Positions 1 to 10,212 of a stretch of 64,000 nt of DNA are shown in pieces. Numbering within the stretch: position 1 is the stretch's first letter; each line of letters begins with the position of its first letter. The notes under the pieces were generated by a model, which had not been told where the DNA came from, made no database searches, and saw only the letters and a program-made list of their open reading frames with translations. Source of the stretch: Paramecium sonneborni (Eukaryota; Ciliophora; Oligohymenophorea; Peniculida; Parameciidae); contig CAJJDN010000051.1 of NCBI GenBank assembly GCA_905182985.1, positions 424,634 through 488,633 on the forward strand. Reading direction: 5' to 3'. A program made the translations under genes and the position numbers.

Positions 1-135
1 TATATATATATTTATAGAGAATATAAGCAAAATGTAAGTTTAAAATCAAAAAAGACATAAAAAAAATAAATATGTAAAATAATATTATTAGTTTATGAAT
101 TTTAACAATAATATTTTGTTTTTATTTTATTTATT

Positions 136-780
136 ATGTCCAACTTTAAATCTCTTATGAAAATGCCTTACTCAAAATTAGCATCTAAGTGCTTAGCTCT
201 TGAAGAAATCTTATAAAGGTATTATGAATTTGAAACAGCTCATTACGATCTATAAAGCAAATATCAAATCTAAATAACTAAATATGAAAGGACTTGTAAA
301 AAATATGAGCTAAATTATGATATATAAACTACAGCAAGTCATTCAAATAAAAAAGATAAATCACATACTGAAATAGGAGAGAGAATTGAAATTTATGCTT
401 TGGAAGATATTGAAACTACACAATTTATTAAAAGTCTATTAAAATTTGAGAATGTAAAAATAATTACAATAGAACTAAAATAAATTTGAAAAATTAAAAT
501 TTAAGTGGCATAGGATTTGATCAAACAGATTCATCTCCAGAAAATGATCATTATGAAGGTATCATTTCTACATTTAAGAATGAAATCAGTCGACTTAACA
601 AATTATTAATTAAAATTCAAATAATAAAAAGGTTTCACAGCTAAGATTGGAATTAGTAATTCCAAAACAAAAGAAATAGATGAAAGATAGCTAAGGTAAC
701 AACTCAATAAATAAAAATTATTGAAATAACAAAAATTATTTAGTCCACAAAAAGAATCGAATGAATTAACAAATTTGTGA
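136..780 (+). CDS. hypothetical coiled-coil protein (exon structure unresolved)
   Basis: The ATG at 136 opens a Lys/Glu/Gln-rich frame to about 453, where a GTA...TAG stretch (454-472) looks like a 19-nt intron. After it a second frame (about 504-630) reads like a hydrophilic coiled coil with a Ser/Asp-rich start. A third stretch (about 640-780, in the same phase as the first exon) ends on TGA at 778-780 with repeated Gln/Lys/Leu. I could not join the three pieces with canonical tiny introns, so there may be an unrecognised intron, a sequence error or real decay. Function unknown; the composition would suit a structural or cytoskeletal protein. Confidence 0.4.
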
Positions 781-823
781 GTTTTTTAATCAATAATATA
801 TCTTTTCAATTAATTTAGGTAAA

Positions 824-1973
824 TCAATCTAATGTATAACTTATTTCTAATGGATTAATTACTTTGTTAATTTTTGTAGATGATTTTGATTGGTTTATTT
901 CCGTTATGAATTTTTAATGTTTCATTAACTTTGGTGGGGTATTCTTAAGGATAGTTTTAGGGTTTTGAGGTAATTATATACAATTATTATCTTTGGAAAA
1001 CTATCTTTAAAAATGATACTTTGACGATTTAGTTGGACGTATACTATTGCTATTTCTATCATCAAAGGAAATGCTTCTGTGATTTAAATTTTATGATTTT
1101 TAGATTTTATTATTAATATGTTTGTCTGATATTTCCTTTAATTTCTATCTTAAAGAATGAGAGGGTTGCAATATAAACTCGGATAAAGTCTTAGCAGACT
1201 CTATAATTTTTCTGGCTTCTTCATTTTTTTTGAAATATTCCATTTCTAGACTTAAGTTGTGATATGCAGCAATCAAAATTTATGCTCGATCAATTTTTAA
1301 ATATTCATCAATTTAAAAATTAGTTCTAAATTAAAAATAAAATATTGTTACCCATTTGATAATAAATTACTCTATAATTTATGAAGATTCAATTAATGTT
1401 ATAATTCTATATTGCATTTTAATCCTTCAATTAATAATTCATGTTAGAGTAATATTATGGATAGATATATATTTTAAAGTGCTCCATCATGACATTCTAG
1501 AGAAGATTAAATGGCACTGATATTTAAATAAGTATTAGCTAGGGATGAATCAAAATTTTATCTTAACTTAAATAATTATAATATACGTATATTGAATTTT
1601 TAAGGCTTAGTTCAAGTAATTTAGTGCTCTTTATGGTTAATTAATTTTTTAGTGATATAAAGCGAGATTATTCAAAGTTTATAACTAATTGGTTTGAATA
1701 AATACTTTAAGTGTTGGGACTAATAAACAAATTTATTGAGCCTTTTAAAGATAAGTGTAACAAGATTCTAATTTATTTAATTGAAGCTCTGATTCTGCTT
1801 TTTGATTGAGCATCATTCCAAGTTATTATTAATACTTAAAAACCTATGATAATTGTATTGAATACAATCTTTTTTTATTTAGATGGATCAGATTGAAAAT
1901 GTCTAATTTTATTCTCAAGCCTTTGAATAGAATCGACAAGACTAAATTCATTGTGATTAATTTAATTTATCAT
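824..1973 (-). CDS. TPR-repeat protein
   Basis: Read on the minus strand, it contains at least three tetratricopeptide-like helical pairs: NLALYHQKINQPQRALNYL, ANTYLNISAIQSSLECHDGA and AAYHNLSLEMEYFKKNEEA. All show the TPR spacing of small and aromatic residues. TPR arrays are protein-protein scaffolds and are frequent in ciliary and transport complexes. Three introns restore one frame: a 22-nt intron near 1836-1857, a 25-nt intron near 1572-1596 and a 26-nt intron near 1330-1355. The C-terminal ~80 residues are Ser/Lys/Asn-rich and probably disordered. The start codon (1971-1973) overlaps the stop codon of the upstream gene (1970-1972), so the true start is uncertain. The partner of the TPR array is unknown. 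Confidence 0.7.
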
Positions 1974-3533
1974 TGTTATTTATAATTAGAAGATTAACTC
2001 AATAAAGGTGGGGGAGGCATTGGAGGCATCATCATTTCTTCTTTGATTTTAGTTGAATTTCCAAATAGGTTTTCATTGATATTGGAATCACAGAAATCTT
2101 AATTATTCAATGGAAAATTTTAATAATAAGAAGGCTAAACTGGCTATTAAGGAATTTGTGATTAAGAAAATTGCATGTATAAACCTGAATTGTTCATGAA
2201 GGCCTATTATTAAAAAGATTATTATGTCTATTAACTATAATTAATAGGCGCTGGCTATTAAGGAGGTTGTTATATTTATATAGGTTTAACTTCTTGTTTT
2301 ACTTATTTCGCTTCTTAACTATTGTAAGCAGGAGATATCTATATGATTTAATCTACTAAAGCATTATAATCTTATTATAACTCTTATTTTCCATCTTTAG
2401 GTATTCTCATTAATTTATTATACAATTTATTTATGATTCTAGGAACAATTTTGAGAGAGCAATTCATATGTTTTTATCTCCATTAATCAAGAAGTGTCTT
2501 TTTAAAGCTATTATAATTTATATATTATTACTCTTTTTAACAATATTGTTAGATATGATCATTTATTAAAATGATTTCTTAATCATTAGAATCATTAAAA
2601 AAACACTTGATAGTATATCCACAGCAGATTAAAAATAATAATAACTTTTTGAATCCTTCAACATTCTAATTCTAATATAAATTATATAAATAATTAATAC
2701 TTCTTAATTGCTAAGAAAATCTTATTTAAAGTGAACTTAGAATTCTGATATCAATTGATCATCATATCTCCATTTCTATTCTTCAATTGTATGTAAAAAG
2801 AATATGATTTCCAATTCATTAAACATAAATTTTTTAGTCACACCTCTTAACATTTTAAATAATGGAAATTGAGTAGCAATAGGTATTGCTGCATCTAACT
2901 GTGAAAATCTGCTCAACAACAAATTTGCTAAATATGAGTAATCTTCATTTGCATATCTTATGCTTTTCGCATCATATTCTTTTTGAAGTACTTATTTAGG
3001 TTTCCTCTATTCAACCTATTTTTTAATGTTTAATTGTTACATCAACACTACTGAATATGGCTCCCCCCAACTCGGAACTTTATGATATTACTAACTTTTT
3101 GCCTATATTGTCATCTGGGTGATAACTATGTAGGAATGGTCTTGAATGATCGCTAACTATGAAAGTCTAATTTTGTTTGCTCATCTAAAAATTAGGTTCA
3201 TAATATAAATATATGGTCAGGTACGAAAGGATGATAATAATTAATTAATTTACCTTGCTATCTGAGGAACTCTTAAAGGAAATGATCAGAAAATTAAATA
3301 ATAATATCTAAAAATTTAATATGTTCCTTTATAGGTGCTTCAATTAAAGATATTTCAAATCCATTCTAATTCCTATTACATATAATCAAATATTTTTATC
3401 TCCAAACATATTCATTATTAATAATTGTCTTTTAAACTACAACAATCCATTCAAATATTCCATTTTCTCTTATTTGAATATATTATATATATTTTTTTAT
3501 TTCTTTTTTAAATAGCTGATCTAATATTTGCAT
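1970..3533 (-). CDS. hypothetical protein with Gln/Pro-rich tail
   Basis: Not recognised. The ATG at 3531-3533 starts a frame of about 112 residues with a Trp/Ile-rich globular look. A GT...TAG stretch of about 40 nt (long for this genome) must be removed to join the next part, which has a second possible start at 3182-3184. Two further introns (25 nt near 3005-3029; 29 nt near 2677-2705) keep the frame. The centre is Leu/Phe/Arg-rich and probably helical. The last ~110 residues are a Gln/Pro/Asn-rich low-complexity tail ending in a MPP-PPP run. Such tails occur in transcription or RNA-binding cofactors, but no catalytic motif is visible. It could be two adjacent genes rather than one. Confidence 0.6.
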
Positions 3534-3941
3534 TTTAAATTTTATTATAGAAAGAATAACTATATAGATGGTATTGTTTATATTAATAGAAAATTATATA
3601 AAATAAATTAAGTTTATATCATATTATTTCCTTTATTCTAATCTGTATTTTAGAAAAACAATATTTTCAATATTTCCCCTACTTATCTATGAATTTAATA
3701 TTCTAATTTAGCTTCAATTTAAACATTCGTATTAAAGAGTTACTATTTAAAATACTAAAATTATTCTATTAATTTTTTATTCTAGTTCATAGATTATTTG
3801 AGATGATAATAGTCTATAATTTTTAAGACTTTTGAGTTTTATGTTAGAAATATAGAGCAAAAAAATAAAGGAAAGAATTATGATAAGCAAATGTCAAAGA
3901 TATATTAAAAATAAACTATTATTATTTATTAATATGAAGAA
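3534..3941. other. intergenic AT-rich stretch
   Basis: No convincing coding frame. On the minus strand a short Lys/Asn-rich frame near 3690-3740 might be an extra 5' exon of the downstream gene, but no clean splice connects it. Confidence 0.4.
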
Positions 3942-4265
3942 TCAGGAGTCTTAATTCTCGTTTTCAATTCTTTACTCCTCGTTGAACCTTTCTAATGTCT
4001 AATCCGCCTAAGTTTATATAAAATAGATATCACATTATTTAATACTTGCATAAGTTTTTGATAAGTTTCATCAACGTATTATGAAGCCTCCTCTATTTCA
4101 GCTAACCACTGCCTTTCATTCTATTCATTTATTTGATTGACTTAGAATAAAATTCAATCAATTAAAATTACCTTCAATAATATTTTATCCTCTTTGGGCA
4201 AGATTATTGTTTCTTTCATCATCTATATAATACTTTTATTATCTTTTTTGTGGAATATTTGCCAT
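3942..4265 (-). CDS. small acidic helical protein
   Basis: The ATG at 4263-4265 opens a short, strongly hydrophilic protein of about 85 residues once two introns are removed (about 31 nt near 4150; about 38 nt near 4020). It is rich in Gln, Asn, Glu and Arg, with a central stretch (RQWLAEIEEASQYVDETYQK) that should form an amphipathic helix, and ends in an acidic tail on the TGA at 3942-3944. No known domain seen. It lies between two other minus-strand genes with short spacers. Without the second intron the frame runs on into low-complexity sequence, so the 3' end is tentative. Confidence 0.5.
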
Positions 4266-4334
4266 TATTATTGTTTTTGAGATTAATATTATTTAGATAA
4301 TTTCAAATAAATATCACTATAAACTCAAGTAAAT

Positions 4335-5369
4335 TCAAAATTATTTTTTGAATTTGATCTATGAGGAATTGTTAAATTGAGAATTCATTTTTTGAGGATC
4401 TAAATATTGGAATGGTTTATCTAGACAATCTTTAATAAATAGTTCCCAATTTTCTGGTTTCACTTTATTCTTTTCAGCTTATTTCCATAAAACTGATACA
4501 GGAATTTTTTAAGCTGGATTGGATTAAAGGTAATTTAATTTAAGATTTAAAACTTTTGAATAGAAACATCTTTAAGCAAATGTTTTTGGATTAGATTATT
4601 CATCAATACTTTCAGCATATGGTTCACTAATATGAGTTAATATTTCACTTTTTTAATGTTATTAAGTTAATCCATATTGAGAGATAGGACTATTTTAAGA
4701 AAATTTAGTTATATAAGTCATTCTAGGATCAGGTGATTAACAATAATTATGTTTATTGTTATGATTAAATTAATTAGATTACTCAAGTTTATTTTGAATT
4801 AAATTTTATAATTTGTTATTGTTAGTTGTTTGGGTTGAACCTGTTGAATTTTTTGAGACAAAAGTATTATTTTATAAAGGATATAAATTCTATTGTGATT
4901 ATGAAGGTTTGATTGCTTTAAGGTTTAATTAATTTTAAATGATACTCATTCTTTATAAAACAAGTGAATGTAATCTCTCAATATATAATGATTAATTAAT
5001 AGATTGAATAGGTTCTTAACTTAAGATGAGTAATTCTCTTTCAAACTCTTTTAAAGAGGCTTCTTCTACACATCCTATTGTGTTGATTTAAGATACCAAT
5101 TCACAAATTCGACATAATCTTTAAGTATGTTTATAAGTTTTATTCTGTAAATTGGCTTTCAATTTGCTTAATTTGAAATCATTCTCTTCAAAAAATACAT
5201 TTGATTGAGCATATTTAAGTACTTTTTTTGAAACTTGAGTGCAAATTAGAGCATGTAAATCAATTTTATCAAATGGTATATATTCTTCACAATTGATACA
5301 TGGAGCTAAAATTGTACTTTTCTCTTTAGTTCTAATCGGAACTGTTGAGCTTTTATTAGATCTAAACAT
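4335..5369 (-). CDS. C2HC zinc-finger protein
   Basis: An intronless frame of about 344 residues from the ATG at 5367-5369 to the TGA at 4335-4337. Near residues 24-43 lies CINCEEYIPFDKIDLHALIC, a C-x2-C-x(12)-H-x3-C arrangement typical of C2HC fingers that bind ubiquitin or other proteins. Two more cysteine pairs follow near residues 85-102. The middle is Asn/Gln/Ser-rich and probably disordered. The C-terminal third (LWKQAEKNKVKPENWELF) looks folded. Intracellular; no catalytic motif. A standard-code reading shows only the first 82 residues, because an internal TAA is glutamine here. Function beyond the finger is unknown. Confidence 0.7.
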
Positions 5370-5581
5370 TTAATATAATATTAATGATTAAATTGAATTA
5401 ATTTTATGTATTTTTAGAAAAGCACTTTTCGAAAATATAGATGTATCTAATTGAAATTTGGATTAAAATTATTATCTATTTGGTTTTATTTATGATTATA
5501 ATCTCCTCCCCTTAGCGATCTAAATATATTACATAACATTACATAACATTATTTCATTAGATTATATATTTATAAATAATT

Positions 5582-6542
5582 ATGGATAAAAATGAGTAAG
5601 ACTCCTTATTGGAAATATCAGAATCAGATAGATAAACTAATTTATTACTCTCAAATAATTTGACTGAAATATTTTCTTCTGATTACTATAGCAAATTTAA
5701 ATATAGCACCAATATTAATGAACCTTCAATGACTATGTCTAGAGTTTCATAAATAGATAAAATATCAGAAGACAACTCTAATACAACTCATTTAAAAATC
5801 ATTCACATCTCTGAGAGATTGACATTTGAAATCCATAGAAATCAAGTATCTTCTATTTATTATAAAGCTGTTAGAAAATAAAATAACTTCATTGGAAAAA
5901 ATAATTAAAGAATAATAGGAACAATTAGACTCAAAAGAGCTAAAACTAAAAGACATTCTTCAATTAAATCTAAAATTATAAATTTAAATAAACAAAGAGT
6001 AAGAAAAGTGTAAATAATATATAAAGTAAAACAAAGAACTTAAATTTATTATCAAGTATTATCTTATTTATTTTAGTTCCCTCTAAAATCCAAAAAGCAT
6101 TTCAGAATTTAAAACTGAAACTTTGCAATCCTCATTAGAATGTCCTTCCATTAGACCTATATCTCAAACAAGAGGAAAAAGAGCATAAAATAATTCTCAT
6201 TCTAATTCATCATCAAAAGCAATATTTACTAAAATGCTTACAGAGGATTCATAAATGAATTTGAGCGAAAAAATCAAAGAGGCACTCTCTTTTTTAAATA
6301 CAAAAGTCGACTGCTAATAGAAAGATAAAACTAATATTGATAAATCTAAATATTATAGATCCCAATCTAATTTTTGGTCGAGTTTTACTACTTCTCCAAT
6401 TCCGGGAAGAAGCAATCATACTTAAAATAACATTAGTCTAAATAAAATACAAATTACTGATAAAAAATTAGACAATGCTCTAATATTACTAAAATCAATC
6501 AAATAATAATACAATCAATTTACAACCTCAAAGAAAGTATGA
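5582..6542 (+). CDS. hypothetical Ser/Asn-rich basic protein
   Basis: The ATG at 5582 begins a Ser/Asp/Asn-rich protein of about 290-300 residues. Its centre is strongly basic (RLKRAKTKRHSSIKSK, about residues 120-140) and its C-terminal half contains SQSNFWSSFTTSPIPGRSNH. Two introns are needed (28 nt near 6007-6034 and 21 nt at 6056-6076). The first usable TGA is at 6540-6542. A further coding-like stretch ends at a TGA at 6737-6739, so the 3' end may lie there if another intron exists. No family recognised. The basic, Ser-rich composition would suit a phosphorylated cytoskeletal or nucleic-acid-associated protein, but this is only inference. Confidence 0.55.
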
Positions 6543-6990
6543 TAAATCAAAAACTTTTCATAGTTATTATTCAACTTAATGAAATATAAATATATGTTAA
6601 TATTATTTTAATTTTACAAAAACACTCTTAAAATTATCATAATTCTTTTAATTCAAATTACTCAAAAGCCAGCCAATATAATCTAATTAAAAAAAAGATC
6701 AAAATACCTTTAAGCAATTACGACAAAATGTTATTTTGAAGATATTCATTTACCTTTCACTTATCAATCTTTTGCAGATTATAATTACTTAAATATTTTA
6801 TTTAAAATTTTAAAGACTTTTAATTGTAATTTTAGTTTTAGTATATTCATGCATTATTGGTCAATATTATATAAAAATCAAAAAATAATTTTATTAGATT
6901 CGGTGTAACAAAAAATATGTAATTTCATAAAAATAGTCTTTGTATATTATTAATAAAATTAATAAATAACTGAATTAAATTAAATATTTA
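6543..6990 (+). other. intergenic or possible 3' exon
   Basis: From about 6620 to 6739 one frame reads like coding sequence (Asn/Ser/Lys-rich, ending in SNYDKMLF before TGA). I could not find an intron joining it to the upstream gene. The rest is AT-rich and featureless. Confidence 0.3.
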
Positions 6991-8793
6991 ATGTCAAATT
7001 ATACAAATATTCCTCAACATAACTTTTTGAACAAATAATACTCTCGTCTATCACCAAATTCTACAGAATGGGCTCGAATTGAATATTTATTGCAATTATC
7101 ATCTGGTTATACTTCAGCAACAGTGAAAAATATTTGGACAATCACAAATCCTCACATGACATAAACCTTTGAAAAGGCAAGCAAAGTAGATAATTTTATT
7201 TAAAAAATTAGGGATTATTAACATTAGATTCTTGGCTAGAGATTTCTTTGTTAGATGAAAATAATAGAATGGAAAAAGTTTGTACAAAAGGATTTGAATT
7301 TCCATAGACTGGACTTCGTTTTCCAACAGGTCATATTAAACTATCAGATAACATATAACCTGGAAAGGTTTATGAATTATTGTTATTAAAGATAGCAGGT
7401 AATAAATATCGATTATAGTGTATTAGTTGGTAAATCATATTGTCTTCCAGATAAAACATCAATGAAGGATAAATATAAATTGATTTAAGGATTTGATAGC
7501 ATTTATTTATTTAATGAAGATGAAGATTCAATGACAGGGACATTTAAACATGACTATGTATTATTTGATAATGGTAAAGTATTGCCATGTTATGTTATTC
7601 AATTTGAGTTCGATTAAAAAAAGGAAGATAATTTAAATGTAAATTAGTGGATTTAGTTTAGTCTCCATTTTGTGATATTTGTAATGATAATACAGCAACA
7701 GTATATTGTAAAGCAGATGAAATGAATTTATGTTATGATTGTGATGAAGAACATCATTTAAAAGGGGGTAAATTAGTATCAAAGCATCAGAGAATACCAA
7801 TAAATGAAGTAATATTTAGATATATAGAATAAGAAACCAAAAACATTTGGTAATTGTTAATAGCATTCTGATTAAAAGTTGGAATTATTTTGTACAATAG
7901 ATAGAACACCACTTTGTTTATATTGTAAAATAGGAGGATCTCATTCTTCAGGAGAGAGTGCAAATCATCCTTTGGTTAAGATATCAGATGCATATATGAA
8001 ATCTTTAGTTGAATCGAAAGACATTGATCCATTAATAGAGAAACGAAAGAATTAATTGGCTGAATACTTATAATAGATTGATTATAGTATAAAAGAAGTC
8101 AATAAAAATGCATCTATTATTGAAGGCAGGATTTATTAAGTTTTATAAGATGCATTGTTATAATTGCAGGAAGAAACATAAAAGAAAATGAGTTATTTAG
8201 TGGGTGATTAATTAGAATTGAAAAGATAATACGATCAAATATAATGGCTAGAATCATTTCTTAAATATTAATAAGAAGTATTAACTCCTGCTGATTATTT
8301 AAATGCTTGGTCAAGACATATAGGACTTAGAAATGAAATACTAAATATTTCTAATGTTCCTTAATTAACAATTGTAGAACCTGACTTAAGACTTGAAGGT
8401 AAAATAAGTGTGGTTAGTGATTCAGTTTAATTTAAAGATACAAAAGAATAATAAGATGAACAAGATTTCATTGATTAGTAACAAATATATGATAATTGCA
8501 TTTTAGAAATTCTTTAATAGGCACTACTCGATTTAGATCAAATATATTTGGAAAACATCAAGTAAGTGACAAGAATCAGAAATTAATGAAAACATTAATT
8601 TAATAGAATGTTTAAAAAGATGGTTAAGGGTATAAAATATATATTTATATCTAGACCTTAATTATTATTACTATAATAAAAATAGAAATAATAGTAATAA
8701 GCACAGCCATCAAGAGTGTTTTAATAACTATAAAATGATACTATTTAAGAAAGTTAAATAGATTCTTAGAATAGTTCATTTGCATAATAATGA
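6991..8793 (+). CDS. PARP-like / B-box zinc-finger fusion protein
   Basis: Residues 1-55 (TEWARIEYLLQLSSG then KNIWTITNPHM) and about 60-190 (VGKSYCLP, then HDYVLFDNGKVLPCYVIQFEF) follow the order of conserved strands in PARP/ADP-ribosyltransferase catalytic domains. The His-Gly motif is not visible and Asp replaces the usual catalytic Glu, so it is probably inactive. Next come a B-box (CDICNDNTATVYC...CYDCDEEHH) and a second Cys/His cluster (CQQHSDQKLELFC...CLYC...H). After these lies a helical coiled-coil region, then a Gln-rich tail. Introns: 7186-7211, 7368-7395, 7639-7661, 7809-7827, about 8480-8508 and about 8622-8646. The family relation is inferred from motifs. Confidence 0.7.
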
Positions 8794-8821
8794 TTAGTTA
8801 CATACTTGTTTATATAATAAA

Positions 8822-9740
8822 TCAGAACATTAAAATTAAGATACTAATGTTGTCTCTTGAACCATTTTTCAAGGCAAACTACAATAATTCTTTTGTCATT
8901 TCATCAGAATTCTTTAATCCTTTAGTTATATCAATAGATTTCTAGAAAATTCAATAACTTTCATTACTTAATCATCTACAACATCCCAAAGTCCATCAGA
9001 AGCCATTATCAAATATTTACATTGAGATGTAATTTCTTAAACTTTTAAATCAGGCTTAACTGATACTCCTAGAGTCTTTAAATCTAAATCTCCAAATGCT
9101 CTAGTGACTGCTAATTTTCCCATAACTCTGCCTCTCTCTATTGTACCACCTTCCCGTCTTTATTAAACATTATTACATATTTAATATTTACTTCACTCTA
9201 AGTTATTCTCCAGGATCTGTTCCTTTATGATCAACTGTCATTCTAACTGCTTTACCATCTATATTCATCACTGCTCTTGTATCACCTAAATTTGCTATAT
9301 AACATTTTCTTTTATTATCCTCTCTCCTTAATAATGTTAAACAGCATGTTGCCCCTATTTCAGCTGCTCCTATTAGTTTTAATTAATCATCCACCTTTTT
9401 AAATATCTATTCAAAATATTCATTCGGTTTCAATTCATTAAATTGCTTAAAATCTCTCAAGAATGTCTTTGCCTTATATTTTTATTAATCTACTTCTGGT
9501 AGTATTTTTGTAATGTATTCAACTACATCAATCCCTCCATGACCATCAAAAACTGCAAATAGACTACTTGTACCATCTTCCAAACAATTATCTTTATAAT
9601 AATGTGCTTATCTTATCAAAGTATTTTATACAATCTTCCATCTGATTTCTAATTGGAAAGTTTGTATCTTCTCTATAAGCATATTCAGAACAACAAGACA
9701 ATTTCTGCTAAAATTCAGATTTCACTTTACTATTTATCAT
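8822..9740 (-). CDS. PP2C-type protein phosphatase
   Basis: A metal-dependent Ser/Thr phosphatase (PPM/PP2C family). Signature motifs in order: RNQMEDC near residue 30, FAVFDGHGG near 55 (Asp binds the metal pair), GATCCLTLL, YIANLGDTRAV, VTRAFGDLDLK, MASDGLWDVVDD and the final GSRDNISIL. All usual metal-binding aspartates are present, so it should be active. The length (about 285 residues) fits a minimal catalytic domain without targeting extensions. Introns lie near 9625 and 9145-9210. It would oppose protein kinases in the cytoplasm or nucleus; the substrate is unknown. It converges on the PARP-like gene with 28 nt between the stop codons. Confidence 0.9.
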
Positions 9741-10212
9741 AGTTGATGAATTTAATACTTTTAATTAATCCCATAATAAAATTAAAAAAAGTCATATTTA
9801 TTATTATATAATATTCTACATTAATATCATGATGATTTAGAACCGTGTTTCACATGATCTTAATGATTTCAATTGTTTGACTGATATTAATATTTATAGT
9901 ATTTAGTTGATGATAAAAATTAACACCATCTTTCGAATGAAAGCAATGATTTTAAATTTGTTACTGAATATAACTTTTTTTTAGAAAATACTTCCCTTAA
10001 TCATATTTTTTTGATTTATTCTCTCAATTTCACCCTATTCTTTTGAAAAAAGTAAATTAGCTGTAAAATATATGATATCGATATAAAAATATCATTTAAA
10101 AAGAATATTTTGGTAAATTAATAAGTTTTATTATAAATTTTATTTTTCACATCATATCTAACTCTAAGCATGAAAAAGATTTTCTATAATTATTTTAATT
10201 TTTTATCTAATC
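9741..10212. other. intergenic region upstream of giant surface-protein gene
   Basis: A divergent spacer between the phosphatase start (9740) and the surface-protein start (10213). No open frame longer than a few dozen codons has coding-like composition. It must hold the promoters of both genes, but no motif stands out. Confidence 0.5.

Noticed and set aside
1..12. TATATATATATA at the left edge as a telomere or subtelomere repeat
   Set aside because: Paramecium telomeres are C4A2/C3A3-type repeats; this is only a short TA run like others in the window.
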